From assembly GCA_002320485.1 (NCBI GenBank), contig DCKW01000078.1, forward strand, positions 1 through 21,115: a stretch of DNA of 21,115 nt, written 5' to 3'. The position numbers and the translations under genes are program-made. Every line of letters begins with the position of its first letter. Position 1 is the first letter of the stretch. Source of the stretch: Micavibrio sp. UBA1664 (GTDB taxonomy: Bacteria > Pseudomonadota > Alphaproteobacteria > Micavibrionales > UBA1664). Positions 14,198-21,115 of this stretch are shown here, one piece after another. The notes under the pieces are model-generated. The model saw nothing but the letters and a program-made list of their open reading frames with translations, had not been told where the DNA came from and ran no database searches.

Positions 14198-15163
14198 TTA
14201 TTTTTCCGCGGCTCGTTTCAAGCGATCATTAATCGCAATGCCAACTCCTTGATTGGGAATATCCATCACGGCAATTGCAGTGGCATTCAACTTATCCAGT
14301 TTTCGCAAATATCCAAAAAGATTGGATGCCGCCTCGTATAAATCACCTGTTTCGCTTAAATTTAATATATGCGTATCAGGCAATTTTGAAACAGGCATGA
14401 ATTTGGTGGAGCCGAAGGCCAAGAGAGATTCGCCCTCTTTCAAATCATAAGATTTCAGGCGAACAGGAGTTGATGGTGCGTAATGTTTGAGCAATTGCCC
14501 CGGAGATTTTGGCGTATCTGTATCGCCCAAATCAATTGTAACGGAATAGCCCAGAACATCTGCGCAATCCTCAGCCGTAATTGAGCCTGGGCGTAAGATT
14601 ATAGCTTCCGCGCCAGTCACATCAATGACGGTTGATTCAAGGCCGATTTTGGCAGAGCCATCGGCAACGATTAATTTTACCTTGCTCCCCAAACTATCCT
14701 GTACATGGGTGGCGGCAGTCGGGCTGACTTCACCTGAGGCGTTGGCGCTGGGTGCGGCAAGCGGTGTGTTTGCAGCGCGAATAATCTTCTGTGCGGTCTT
14801 GTGTGACGGCACGCGTACGGCAATTGTGTCTAACTCGGCCGTCACAATCTCGCTGATTTTGCAATTTTCACTGCGTTTGACAATTAATGTCATTGGCCCC
14901 GGCCAAAATGCGGCGGCAAGTGCCAGTGCCGTATCATTCAAATCAGCATAATCCTGAAGCATAGATAGGGAGTCAAAATGCGAGATGAGCGGATTAAATG
15001 AAGGACGGCCTTTGATATCATAAATTTTGGCCACGGCTTCACCATTACAGGCATCGGCGGCAAGTCCGTAAACCGTTTCCGTCGGAATGGCCACGCATTC
15101 CCCTGAACGTAATAGCGCGGCGGCTTCCTGAATGACGACATCTGTAACGGATTTTATAGTCAT
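14198..15163 (-). CDS. sua5: L-threonylcarbamoyladenylate synthase, Sua5 type
   Basis: Makes threonylcarbamoyl-AMP from threonine, bicarbonate and ATP, the first step of t6A37 modification in ANN-reading tRNAs. 321 residues, the two-domain form. The YrdC/TsaC domain occupies about 5-205, with PTETVYGLAADA (27-38), KGRPSFNPL (51-59) and SANASGEVSPT. The Sua5 domain follows, starting with the linker SPGQLLKHYAPS, which closes over the active site in the family. The start overlaps the anmK stop in an ATGA (15160-15163), so the two are translationally coupled. Confidence 0.95.
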   Translation of the reverse strand: MTIKSVTDVVIQEAAALLRSGECVAIPTETVYGLAADACNGEAVAKIYDIKGRPSFNPLISHFDSLSMLQDYADLNDTALALAAAFWPGPMTLIVKRSENCKISEIVTAELDTIAVRVPSHKTAQKIIRAANTPLAAPSANASGEVSPTAATHVQDSLGSKVKLIVADGSAKIGLESTVIDVTGAEAIILRPGSITAEDCADVLGYSVTIDLGDTDTPKSPGQLLKHYAPSTPVRLKSYDLKEGESLLAFGSTKFMPVSKLPDTHILNLSETGDLYEAASNLFGYLRKLDKLNATAIAVMDIPNQGVGIAINDRLKRAAEK

Positions 15164-16284
15164 GCGGCGGCAGTTTTTTTATCAGGTGTTGCAATCACGC
15201 CACCAATAGTCGGCACAGGGCAACCAGTCGTTGACGGGAAAGAAATTGGTTCATTGAGCAATCGGCGCACCGCCATATAGGCAAACCCTTCTGCCTCCAT
15301 CGCGTCACCGTTCCATCCCAAAGAATCCGTTGAATGAACGGGTAATTTTGTAATTTCGCTAATGCGTTTCATGATTGTTTTGTTGTGACGACCACCACCC
15401 GTGACATAGATTGCATTAGGGGATGTCGGGCATTGGGACATGCCCATTGCAACTGATTGAACGGTCATTTCAAGTAAGGTTCTCGCCCCATTTTCCAAAG
15501 ATAAATGGCTTACCTCTGATTTGCGAAAATCATTTCTATCCAATGATTTAGGATATTTTTTTGAAAAATAGGGCGAACTTAAAAATTCATCCAAAATAGT
15601 CTGATCAGCAATGCCTTTTGCGGCGATTTTTCCGTCTTTGTCATAGGGGTCGCCTGTATGCGTATTCACCCAATCATCAATCATGGCGTTGCCCGGGCCT
15701 GTGTCAAAGGCCACCATTTGATCATGATCAATCCATGTGATGTTACCGACGCCACCGATATTGATGATGGCAATGGGAAGGTTAATCTCTGCATTAAGCG
15801 CTAGTGCACGATGATAAACCGGCAGAAACGGCGCGCCTTGCCCACCTGATTTAACGTCGGCCTGACGAAAATCATAAACAGTATCTATGCCGGTTTCTTG
15901 TGCCAGTAAGCCCCCATCGCATAATTGAATAGTAATATTTTGATCGGGATCATGGTGTGTTGTTTGACCATGAATACCAATCAAATCAATGTCTTTTCTC
16001 GATAAGTTAAGGTTTTGGATTAATTTGTTAATAATAGGGATATGGCGTAGTGTGAATTCACGCTCAATTGCCATTATATCGTCACTGTCACGATCAGTCC
16101 GATTGAGACAAGCCCGCAATTTTTCACGAAATTCAGGATCATGACTTTCAGAGATAAAACCTATCGGCTTAATATATCCATAGCCATCAGTTTCAATCAT
16201 CGCGACATCAATGCCGTCCATGGCGGTTCCTGACATACATCCGATAACACGATATATTTTATGATTTTCGCTGGCTTTTTTCAT
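15160..16284 (-). CDS. anmK: Anhydro-N-acetylmuramic acid kinase
   Basis: Phosphorylates and opens 1,6-anhydro-MurNAc to MurNAc 6-phosphate, in cytoplasmic recycling of cell-wall fragments. 374 residues, usual length, ASKHA fold. Motifs: GCMSGTAMDGID (15-26, first phosphate loop with the catalytic aspartate), GIHGQTTHHDP, NIGGVGNITWID, FDTGPGNAMIDDW, and the adenosine loop VTGGGRHN, then GWNGDAMEAEGFAYMA near the end. It heads the run anmK-sua5-ABC and is divergent from tyrS, with 46 bases between the two starts. The ribosome site is weak (AAGAGA). Confidence 0.96.
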   Translation of the reverse strand: MKKASENHKIYRVIGCMSGTAMDGIDVAMIETDGYGYIKPIGFISESHDPEFREKLRACLNRTDRDSDDIMAIEREFTLRHIPIINKLIQNLNLSRKDIDLIGIHGQTTHHDPDQNITIQLCDGGLLAQETGIDTVYDFRQADVKSGGQGAPFLPVYHRALALNAEINLPIAIINIGGVGNITWIDHDQMVAFDTGPGNAMIDDWVNTHTGDPYDKDGKIAAKGIADQTILDEFLSSPYFSKKYPKSLDRNDFRKSEVSHLSLENGARTLLEMTVQSVAMGMSQCPTSPNAIYVTGGGRHNKTIMKRISEITKLPVHSTDSLGWNGDAMEAEGFAYMAVRRLLNEPISFPSTTGCPVPTIGGVIATPDKKTAAA

Positions 16285-16330
16285 GTCTCTTATTTAAAAC
16301 TTTTCGGAAGAGAAAATAAAGGAATAACTC

Positions 16331-17563
16331 ATGAGCGCACAATACAAATCCGATTTTTTAAATGTTATGCAGGAACGTGGCTTTATCCACCAAGGTAGTG
16401 ATCTTGAGGGTTTGGATCAAAAATTATGCGAAAATGTGCAATCAGCCTATATCGGTTTTGACGCAACGGCGAAATCTCTTCATGTAGGGAATTTAACTGG
16501 AATCATGATGTTGAAATGGTTTCAGGAAACAGGCCATAAACCGATTACCCTTATGGGTGGCGGTACATCAAAAATCGGCGATCCGTCCTTTAAAGACCAA
16601 TCGCGTAATTTGATGACGGACGAGATGATTAACGACAATCTTGAAAATATCCGTGATAATTGTTTTAGGCAGTTCCTTCGCTATGGTGAGGGTGAGACCG
16701 ACGCAATGATGGTCAATAATGATGATTGGTTGTCCGAATTGAAATATCTGGATTTTCTGCGTGACTATGGCCGTTATTTCACCATCAACCGCATGATTTC
16801 ATTTGATAGCGTGAAAACACGCCTTGAGCGGGAAAGCCCGCTGACCTTGCTTGAATTTAACTACATGGTTATGCAGGGGTATGATTTTGTGGAATTGCAT
16901 CGCCGTCACGGCACAATTTTGCAGATGGGTGGATCTGACCAATGGGGTAACATTATTAACGGAGTTGATCTTGCGCATAAGGCAGCCCAAATCCAGATTT
17001 TTGCACTGACGGCCCCATTACTGCTGAATTCAGCAGGTGAGAAAATGGGTAAAACCGTTAACGGGGCGGTTTGGTTAAGTCCGAAAATGCTGTCAGCGTA
17101 TGATTACTGGCAATATTTCCGCAATGTTGAAGATGCTTTGGTCGGCAATATGTTGGCGCGTTTCACCATGTTGCCGATGAATGAAATTAGAAGATTAGAA
17201 TCCTTGCAGGGGCAAGAAATCAACGAGGCGAAGAAAATTTTGGCAGACGAAGCAACAAAACTTTGCCGTGGAGAGGATGCCGCACGTGAAGCCGCAGAAA
17301 CCGCCCGTCAGACATTCGAGCAAGGCATGAGCGCGGAAGGCCTGCCGACGGTTGAGGTATCACAAAAGGAAATGTCCATCCTCGATCTTCTGGTTGAAGC
17401 CAATCTAGTCTCATCCAAAGGGGAGGGCCGACGCCTCATCCAGGGTGGCGGTGCAAAAATTGATGATGTTGCCGTAACAGACGAAAATATGACATGCGCG
17501 ATTGCCGGGACAATTAAAGTGTCGGCAGGCAAGAAAAAACATGTTCTGGTAAAGGCAGCCTAA
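16331..17563 (+). CDS. tyrS: Tyrosine--tRNA ligase
   Basis: Charges tRNA-Tyr with tyrosine. 410 residues, normal for the bacterial TyrRS-1 type. The HIGH-like motif HVGN is at 51-54 after YIGFDATAKSLH, the tyrosine pocket includes the GGSDQWGN segment, and the KMSKS loop reads KMGKT (238-242), a common variant in this family. A C-terminal S4 RNA-binding domain starts near 350 (ILDLLVEANLVSSKGEGRRLIQGGGAKI). AAAGGA lies 7 bases before the ATG. The gene is convergent with the AsmA-like gene, with 17 bases between and no hairpin. Confidence 0.97.
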   Translation: MSAQYKSDFLNVMQERGFIHQGSDLEGLDQKLCENVQSAYIGFDATAKSLHVGNLTGIMMLKWFQETGHKPITLMGGGTSKIGDPSFKDQSRNLMTDEMINDNLENIRDNCFRQFLRYGEGETDAMMVNNDDWLSELKYLDFLRDYGRYFTINRMISFDSVKTRLERESPLTLLEFNYMVMQGYDFVELHRRHGTILQMGGSDQWGNIINGVDLAHKAAQIQIFALTAPLLLNSAGEKMGKTVNGAVWLSPKMLSAYDYWQYFRNVEDALVGNMLARFTMLPMNEIRRLESLQGQEINEAKKILADEATKLCRGEDAAREAAETARQTFEQGMSAEGLPTVEVSQKEMSILDLLVEANLVSSKGEGRRLIQGGGAKIDDVAVTDENMTCAIAGTIKVSAGKKKHVLVKAA

Positions 17564-17580
17564 AAAACGGTTTCTTATAC

Positions 17581-20500
17581 TTAGTTGAGTTTACGCGGTC
17601 CAGGTTCCGGTTCAGGCATGGGCGCTTCGGATTGTGACGGCGTGCTTTCAAATAATAGTTTGCGTAAAATTCCCGGGGTTATAACGGATAGCGGATTCAC
17701 GCTGACCGACGGGTCATCGGGGTGACCGTTAATGGCATATGTTGCCGCCCAAAAGGCACTGCCGCCTGTTAGAATTTGTCCGACAATCGGTATATTGCCG
17801 ATCAGTTTATTAATTTCCGATAAGGGTGCGGCAGTTCCCGTAATTTCCATTGTATCGGTGGCGGTGTTTACAAACCCGTCGAAGGTCAGGGCGATTGCCG
17901 CCCCCGAGCTTTGCCCGTTTGATATACTATATAAGTCGCCATTATCACTGTTTTGCCATTTAAAATCGGATTCAAGACGGGTAAAGCGCAATGCGCCCCC
18001 TTGAAAAATATTCTTAAACGACAGGGAATTCACCAGGCGAATAATAACGGGAGCGTTCGTCACCTCAAAATCATTGATGCGCGCGCGCCCCTCTACATCA
18101 CCGAACCGTCCGCCCTTTAACGGACGACCGGCAATTTGCAATGTTCCCCCATTGATATAGGGGTAAAGATCAAATGTACGAAACAGCTCGCCCGCATTAT
18201 CACTTTCCACACGTAAAGACAGCCCGTCGGCAACGTCAGGATTATAACGTATATAAAGCTTTCCCGTATTGGCGGATTGCCCCATAAATGCATCCAGCTC
18301 GAATGTTTCTATGCGCGCGTCACCATTCAAACGCGTGTAAATTTGCGGTTGCTTGAGAGTAGCAGTGTTAGAGGTTTGCAGTTCGTTAACGGTTATACCG
18401 ATTTCAACGGGCCGCGATGTAGTTTTTGCCTCTTCCTTGGCTTTTTCTATATCCTCCTTTTGGCCCTTTAATAACGGGGTCACATCAAGGTAAGCACCCG
18501 TAATATTTGTTTTTAGCAGACCGTTTTCCTGTGCGGCAATTACCGAGATATTGTTTTTATTGAATTGCAGTTTTTCCAATGAAGCCTTGGTAACGGCAAG
18601 ATTTCCGTTGGTTGTGATGAAATCGAGGTCACCGTTTGCCAATGTCAAAGCATCGCCCTTGATTGTTAAATTTTTCAGCGAGGCAAGGTCGCCATTCACC
18701 AGCTTAACCGCCATGGATGCGTTTGTTTTTTGGCCTGCTTCTTTATTCAATCCGATCTCTTGAAAGGCAATGGCTGTATCCGATAAATCCAGCGACAGGT
18801 CGATTGCGGTGTCACGCCCGTTTTTATCGGTCACATAATCAAGACCGACTTTTACGGGGCCTTTTAGATGCGAGGAGAATGTATCGATGAAAGCGTTTTG
18901 AATTTTATCGTTCGCGGTCAGTTCGGCAGTTATTTTCGAGAGATAGTCACCCGCGGATTCTTGTGAAAAATATTCATGCCATGTCAGGTCGATCGGTTGC
19001 CCCTCGATTTGCCCCGACCCTTGCAAGCGTATGTCACCTGTGGTGGCGGTAAAATTGTAAGGCCCGCCAGACAGGCGTAGTCCTTTGACCGCATCAGGCA
19101 CATCCGCATTTGTTATCGTGCCTTCTACTTTAACCTCAACATCCTCGATGGGCAGGTCCGCCGTTAATGGTATATTGATTGAAACGACGGCCTCCACATC
19201 CCCTTTCGTATTTGTCGGTTTGAAATCGATAGTATCAAAGGCATTGATGGGCGCCGCCGCCAGATAATCAAAAACATCCTGTGCTTGCGCCTTTACCGGA
19301 AATGTCATTATACCCATACCTTGCCCGTCACTGATAAGGTTATCAAAATGTAATGTGGCGTTTGTGGTTTTCATGGAACCGACATCGGCCTCGGCAATGT
19401 CGAGAGTGAGTTCGGTGTCTTTATATTCTCCTGTACCCGAAACATTGGTAGCCTTGGCCATCGGGGCGTTATAGTCGATGGTCATATCCTTATAGGTGAA
19501 TGCCCCGCCTGCCGATAAAAGCCATGCAGGGAGCGGTTTAGCATCTTCACCCTCCGTCTTGGCCATATCAAATTCCGTTTCGAAAGACAGGGTGGGAAAC
19601 GTTCCGTCGGCAAGTCGGTTAACCAACCAATCATAAGTCTCGTTATCGCTGAATTTTTCAGGCCAGTAGCGGGGGAAATACTCCTGAGGCAGATCGCTCA
19701 TCGCCAGTTGGACCTTGCCTGCAACCTCGTCACGATCAGTAAAGTTGGTAAATTGTCCGGTCAGAGCCACCGGAACCTCATCATTGATGCGTGCGGAAAG
19801 ATTTTGGATAACCAGACGATCATCCTTGGGATCGCGTGTTATTGTGAGTGATAAATCACTAAAATCGATAGAGTCTGTCTTTGCATTAACCGGATATATA
19901 ATTGTTCCCTTATCCGCCTGCATTATGGCGTTCAAGGAATGAATCGACCATACATTATCAAGCTGAATCCCTATATTTGCATCCACTGCGGTTCGAATCC
20001 GTAACCCTTCAGGCATAGATGGGGCGAATTGTAAAAAATTGCGGATTGCCGTCTGTTCGAACTCACCATAGATGTTAAGGAGCAACGGATCACGCGAGGT
20101 TTCAAAATTCATTTTAACGATATTGATATCTTCGTCCTGACCAAACGGAAAGGATAGAAATCCGCTGAGGTTGCGCTCGGCATTATTCCGCCTGTTGTTT
20201 TTAATGTAGAGGGTTACCGGTTCAAACCTGCGCGTTCTGCCGCGTGCTTCGTCCCGATATAAAATACGCGCATCATCAATCCAGAAATAATCAAGATCGG
20301 GAAGGTCATAAATCAGATCATTCAACGTCAAACTGGCGGGTAGCAGATTCTTTTCCTCATCTTGCGTGTCCTCCAGAGATTGCCCTGTTATTGTAAATTC
20401 GCCGCCTTTATGTTTCGTAATCGAGATGGCAATTTTACTGATCCATACCGCTTCCAGATCAAATCGTCCAAGAAATAACGGGGCGATACGGACGTTCAGA

Positions 20501-20796
20501 TCGATATTAGGACTGTAGAGAAATGGGCCGTTTTCATTGCTGACCGTTACTTTGGAGGCGCTCAAGCGCAGCGGTTTGTTAAAACCGTCCCACCGTAATT
20601 GCAGGGTATCGATACTGACGGATTCATTATTAGTATCATTAAAATAATCGACGAAATAGGGGGTTGCCCGGTCAAGGTTAATCGGGCCTTGGGCCAGTCG
20701 CCACGCCAGAAACCCCGTAGCGATACATACAGCGAGAATCAGGCCGAGAGTAATCTCCCCTATAATTTTCAATCCTGCTTTGGCCGAATTTTTCAT
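17581..20796 (-). CDS. AsmA-like/DUF3971 envelope protein (YhdP/TamB-type)
   Basis: 1071 residues: a short cytoplasmic basic N-terminus, one membrane helix (about 10-34), then a long periplasmic part made almost wholly of beta strands, as in the AsmA-like proteins that form a groove for phospholipid transfer between the membranes. Features are WDGFNKPLRLSASKVTVSN (69-87), typical of the DUF3971 N-terminal region, repeated strand-rich units with little sequence identity, and the C-terminal block ITGTAAPLSEINKLIGNIPIVGQ followed by YAINGHPDDPSVSVNPLSVITPG that marks the AsmA-like C-domain. The tail is rich in proline and glutamate (PMPEPEPGP). The neighbour order tyrS/AsmA-like/peroxiredoxin supports a vertically inherited gene. 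Exact function is unknown; lipid transport is inferred from the family. Confidence 0.85.
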   Translation of the reverse strand: MKNSAKAGLKIIGEITLGLILAVCIATGFLAWRLAQGPINLDRATPYFVDYFNDTNNESVSIDTLQLRWDGFNKPLRLSASKVTVSNENGPFLYSPNIDLNVRIAPLFLGRFDLEAVWISKIAISITKHKGGEFTITGQSLEDTQDEEKNLLPASLTLNDLIYDLPDLDYFWIDDARILYRDEARGRTRRFEPVTLYIKNNRRNNAERNLSGFLSFPFGQDEDINIVKMNFETSRDPLLLNIYGEFEQTAIRNFLQFAPSMPEGLRIRTAVDANIGIQLDNVWSIHSLNAIMQADKGTIIYPVNAKTDSIDFSDLSLTITRDPKDDRLVIQNLSARINDEVPVALTGQFTNFTDRDEVAGKVQLAMSDLPQEYFPRYWPEKFSDNETYDWLVNRLADGTFPTLSFETEFDMAKTEGEDAKPLPAWLLSAGGAFTYKDMTIDYNAPMAKATNVSGTGEYKDTELTLDIAEADVGSMKTTNATLHFDNLISDGQGMGIMTFPVKAQAQDVFDYLAAAPINAFDTIDFKPTNTKGDVEAVVSINIPLTADLPIEDVEVKVEGTITNADVPDAVKGLRLSGGPYNFTATTGDIRLQGSGQIEGQPIDLTWHEYFSQESAGDYLSKITAELTANDKIQNAFIDTFSSHLKGPVKVGLDYVTDKNGRDTAIDLSLDLSDTAIAFQEIGLNKEAGQKTNASMAVKLVNGDLASLKNLTIKGDALTLANGDLDFITTNGNLAVTKASLEKLQFNKNNISVIAAQENGLLKTNITGAYLDVTPLLKGQKEDIEKAKEEAKTTSRPVEIGITVNELQTSNTATLKQPQIYTRLNGDARIETFELDAFMGQSANTGKLYIRYNPDVADGLSLRVESDNAGELFRTFDLYPYINGGTLQIAGRPLKGGRFGDVEGRARINDFEVTNAPVIIRLVNSLSFKNIFQGGALRFTRLESDFKWQNSDNGDLYSISNGQSSGAAIALTFDGFVNTATDTMEITGTAAPLSEINKLIGNIPIVGQILTGGSAFWAATYAINGHPDDPSVSVNPLSVITPGILRKLLFESTPSQSEAPMPEPEPGPRKLN

Positions 20797-20876
20797 GGAT
20801 GTTTTTTGTACCTTGACCTTATGACGATCACAAATAATTTATTGATTATATCCAGTATAGGCGAAAGAAAAACAAT
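20797..20876. promoter_or_regulatory. Divergent promoters of the AsmA-like and peroxiredoxin genes
   Basis: On the minus strand a perfect TATAAT (20850-20845) has only weak -35 candidates, GTTTTT at 17 bases or TTGTTT at 19. On the plus strand TTGACC (20813-20818) and TAATTT (20835-20840) are 16 bases apart and would serve the peroxiredoxin. I see no OxyR-type or other operator. Confidence 0.4.
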
Positions 20877-21115
20877 ATGACAGTTCAAGTGAATAACAAA
20901 GCCCCCGATTTTAATATGCCGACCGACAGTGAGGGCACAGTTGCCCTGTCGGATTATAAGGGGCAATGGCTGGTTTTATATTTCTACCCCAAGGATGATA
21001 CAAGCGGCTGCACCAAGCAGGCATGCGGGTTTTCCGAAAATCTACAGGCGTTTAACAAGGTGGATTGCGCCGTAATCGGTGTATCAAAGGATAGTGTCGC
21101 CAAGCACGATAAATT
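20877..21115 (+). CDS. bcp: Thiol peroxiredoxin, Bcp/PrxQ type (3' end outside window)
   Basis: Reduces hydrogen peroxide and organic or lipid hydroperoxides in the cytoplasm using thioredoxin. The frame from ATG 20877 is open to the window edge, 79 full codons of an expected total of about 150-160. The active-site region reads YFYPKDDTSGCTKQACGFSEN: T42 and peroxidatic C45, with resolving C50 five residues later, the atypical two-cysteine arrangement of E. coli Bcp. The catalytic arginine would lie beyond the edge. The ribosome site is weak. Confidence 0.93.
   Translation, partial: MTVQVNNKAPDFNMPTDSEGTVALSDYKGQWLVLYFYPKDDTSGCTKQACGFSENLQAFNKVDCAVIGVSKDSVAKHDK

Noticed and set aside
16285..16330. 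Promoters in the anmK/tyrS divergent gap.
   Set aside because: The region is A+T-rich and offers several poor -10 candidates, but no -35/-10 pair of acceptable spacing on either strand.
17042..17056. TyrRS KMSKS loop reading KMGKT, as a possible defect.
   Set aside because: Both lysines are present and this form is common in bacterial TyrRS enzymes, so it is not unusual.

Overview
The window looks like chromosomal DNA of an alphaproteobacterium of moderate G+C content. The evidence is the heme A synthase of the COX15/CtaA type, a thioredoxin-reductase-like ferredoxin-NADP reductase with an adrenodoxin-type ferredoxin, a heparinase II/III-family gene directly behind rpe, a TyrRS with a KMGKT loop, and a DUF3971/AsmA-like protein divergent from a Bcp/PrxQ peroxiredoxin. 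I cannot name the genus. No phage, IS element or CRISPR array is visible. Most of the window is housekeeping, with a few lineage-specific insertions.

Layout, left to right. (1) 1-709, minus: ctaA, cut by the left edge, with a promoter so close to the ATG that the mRNA may be leaderless. (2) 796-2670, minus: a 624-residue protein I do not recognise. Its promoter holds a perfect 21-bp palindrome between the -35 and -10 boxes. (3) 2791-5222, plus: a four-gene run of ferredoxin-NADP reductase, a small one-helix protein, a polytopic membrane protein and a [2Fe-2S] ferredoxin. (4) 5238-6356, minus: LptF of the LPS exporter, divergent from (5) 6421-10632, plus: pepA, holC, rpe and a heparinase-like protein, tightly spaced. 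(6) 10710-11054: an unknown 114-residue gene. (7) 11178-11938, plus: secE-nusG with its own promoter and terminator, not followed by rplK. (8) 11989-12375, minus: a small exported protein. (9) 12444-12633: a tRNA-Arg(CCG) gene on the minus strand, with a 20-bp copy of its 3' end 112 bp downstream, which resembles an old integration scar. (10) 12710-16284, minus: anmK-sua5-yadG-like ABC ATPase, then a two-CBS-domain protein and a terminator. (11) 16331-17563, plus: tyrS. (12) 17581-20796, minus: a 1071-residue AsmA-like protein. (13) 20877 to the end, plus: a Bcp/PrxQ peroxiredoxin, cut by the right edge.

Functional themes are envelope building and recycling (LptF, AnmK, AsmA-like, heparinase-like), redox and respiratory maintenance (CtaA, FNR plus ferredoxin, peroxiredoxin), and information processing (HolC, SecE/NusG, TyrRS, Sua5, tRNA-Arg). 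The least explained parts are the 624-residue gene with its operator-like palindrome, the membrane proteins inside the FNR-ferredoxin run, and the duplicated tRNA end.
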